In this document: positions 30,341 to 30,809 of the stretch, in pieces
Layout: the number at the start of each line of letters is the position of its first letter
How positions within the stretch are numbered: the stretch's first letter is position 1
From: a virus
Virus record (IMG/VR): IMGVR_UViG_3300037882_001761
Span: 1 to 30,809 of that record
Direction: 5' to 3' (one strand)
Length of the DNA: 30,809 nucleotides
Notes under the pieces: model-generated
Databases searched by the model: none
Told to the model about the DNA's origin: nothing
What the model saw: only the letters and a program-made list of their open reading frames with translations
Made by a program: the position numbers and the translations under genes

Positions 30341-30394
30341 GCCCCCTCGCCGAGCCGAGTGAAGTCGGCGACCAAGTCGGCGAGGGGGCTTTTT
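30341..30394 (+). terminator. strong intrinsic terminator
   Basis: A perfect 13-bp stem GCCCCCTCGCCGA (30341-30353) / TCGGCGAGGGGGC (30377-30389), very GC-rich, with a 23-base loop that holds a second GCCGA...TCGGC pairing option, followed by TTTTT (30390-30394). Confidence 0.85.
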
Positions 30395-30403
30395 GGAACA
30401 CAA

Positions 30404-30625
30404 TTGAAAAAACAAAAACTCGGACGGCCGAAAAGACCAAAGCGTGGCCGTCCGCCGAAAGCGCCGGGAACGAAATACATGACGAAGATTCGCTTCGTGG
30501 GGCGAGTTACGGACCAAGATTGGGAAATAGTTTTGGAGAACTACGCACGAAGCGGGGAGAAGACTTTTACGGCTTTTGCGCGTGAGAGGCTGATGAAGCG
30601 AGCACGAACAAAAAAACAAGGATAA
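30404..30625 (+). CDS. small AT-hook-like protein
   Basis: Start at TTG 30404 (GGA 6 bases upstream) is chosen because an earlier start at 30359 would lie inside the terminator; ATG 30479 is the alternative and would lose the basic part. The 73 residues start with LGRPKRPKRGRPPKAPGTKY, carrying two GRP-type AT-hook-like cores, then VGRVTDQDWEIVLENYARSG and TFTAFARERLMKRA, which look like a short ribbon-helix-helix-like helical end. Possibly a DNA-binding regulator. Confidence 0.55.
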   Translation: MKKQKLGRPKRPKRGRPPKAPGTKYMTKIRFVGRVTDQDWEIVLENYARSGEKTFTAFARERLMKRARTKKQG

Positions 30626-30629
30626 AAAC

Positions 30630-30809
30630 ATGCAAACAGTAACTATCAAAAACCGCTGGACCGGCGAAGTCATGCACACGGTCGAAGACGCTGATGCGGT
30701 GCGAGAGGCCGTGATTCGGCTGGTAAAGAGTGGCGCGGGCCTCAGTGGCGCGGACCTCAGTGGCGCGGACCTCAGTGGCGCGGGCCTCCGTGGCGCGGAC
30801 CTCCGTGGC
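30630..30809 (+). CDS. pentapeptide-repeat protein (3' end outside window)
   Basis: AAGGAT precedes ATG 30630. The first 33 residues form a small beta/helix start (MQTVTIKNRWTGEVMHTVED), then from about residue 34 a regular five-residue repeat follows: SGAGLSGADLSGADLSGAGL and on, A(D/G)L(S/R)G, with the Leu/Ala pattern of pentapeptide-repeat proteins that form a right-handed quadrilateral beta-helix. The reading frame is open at the window end. Its role (DNA mimic, surface or unknown) cannot be told from this part. Confidence 0.8.
   Translation, partial: MQTVTIKNRWTGEVMHTVEDADAVREAVIRLVKSGAGLSGADLSGADLSGAGLRGADLRG
30729..30809 (+). repeat. 15-bp tandem repeats encoding pentapeptides
   Basis: Units like AGTGGCGCGGACCTC repeat about five times with few substitutions up to the window end. 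The near-identity at DNA level implies recent duplication and possible copy-number variation. Confidence 0.8.

Noticed and set aside
30729-30809. Short regular repeats as a CRISPR array
   Set aside because: Repeats are contiguous 15-mers without spacers and encode pentapeptides in frame.
1-30809. tRNA or rRNA genes
   Set aside because: No cloverleaf-like or conserved rRNA segment was found by eye in the non-coding parts.

Overview
The window looks like the late region plus one flank of a tailed-phage genome or prophage. The coding is dense, mostly on the + strand, with many TAATG/ATGA/GTGA overlaps and frequent GTG/TTG starts at moderately high GC. The structural set mixes lambda-like parts (gpD-type decoration protein, gpE-type major capsid protein) with Mu-like parts (gp29-type portal, MuF/gp30-type head protein, gp36-type and gpG-type connector/completion proteins, a Mu I-like protease). 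The papain-like protease, the small zinc-ribbon proteins and the repeated beta-domain virion proteins remind me of phage-like elements of Planctomycetota. That host assignment is inference from resemblance. No integrase, repressor or replication gene is visible, so lifestyle cannot be decided.

Layout. (A) 1-2709: end of an unknown protein, a papain-like (C1) cysteine protease, a thioredoxin-like protein with a CQPC motif, and several very small membrane or zinc-finger proteins. This resembles a lysis or host-interaction cassette. (B) 2761-4820: three probable virion surface proteins, one built from repeats. (C) 4822-8901: terminase small and large subunits, a small MerR-like HTH protein, a cysteine-rich small protein, and a prohead protease with a charged scaffold-like tail. 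(D) 8963-11553: decoration protein, major capsid protein and a small structural protein, punctuated by intrinsic terminators. (E) 11620-18489: connector and tail genes, ending in a tail-assembly-chaperone-like gene with an A9 slippery run and a -1 frame extension. (F) 18470-27246: portal fused to a PD-(D/E)XK nuclease-like domain, a small very acidic protein directly downstream (immunity candidate), a tail-fibre-like protein, the MuF protein, a large tail protein, a cysteine-rich protein and a small accessory protein. (G) 27181-27826: three small minus-strand genes. (H) 27827-28646: a non-coding regulatory region with long inverted repeats and an attenuator-like arrangement. (I) 28647-30809: small accessory genes, four of them preceded by the same conserved leader, then a strong terminator, an AT-hook-like protein and the start of a pentapeptide-repeat protein.

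How it works together: terminase, portal, protease, capsid and decoration proteins build and fill the head, MuF and the connectors join it to a tail, and the chaperone would produce two products through frameshifting. The most unusual element is the portal-nuclease fusion with its acidic partner. It looks like a virion-carried toxin/immunity module, but on the portal rather than on the MuF protein where such toxins are usually described.
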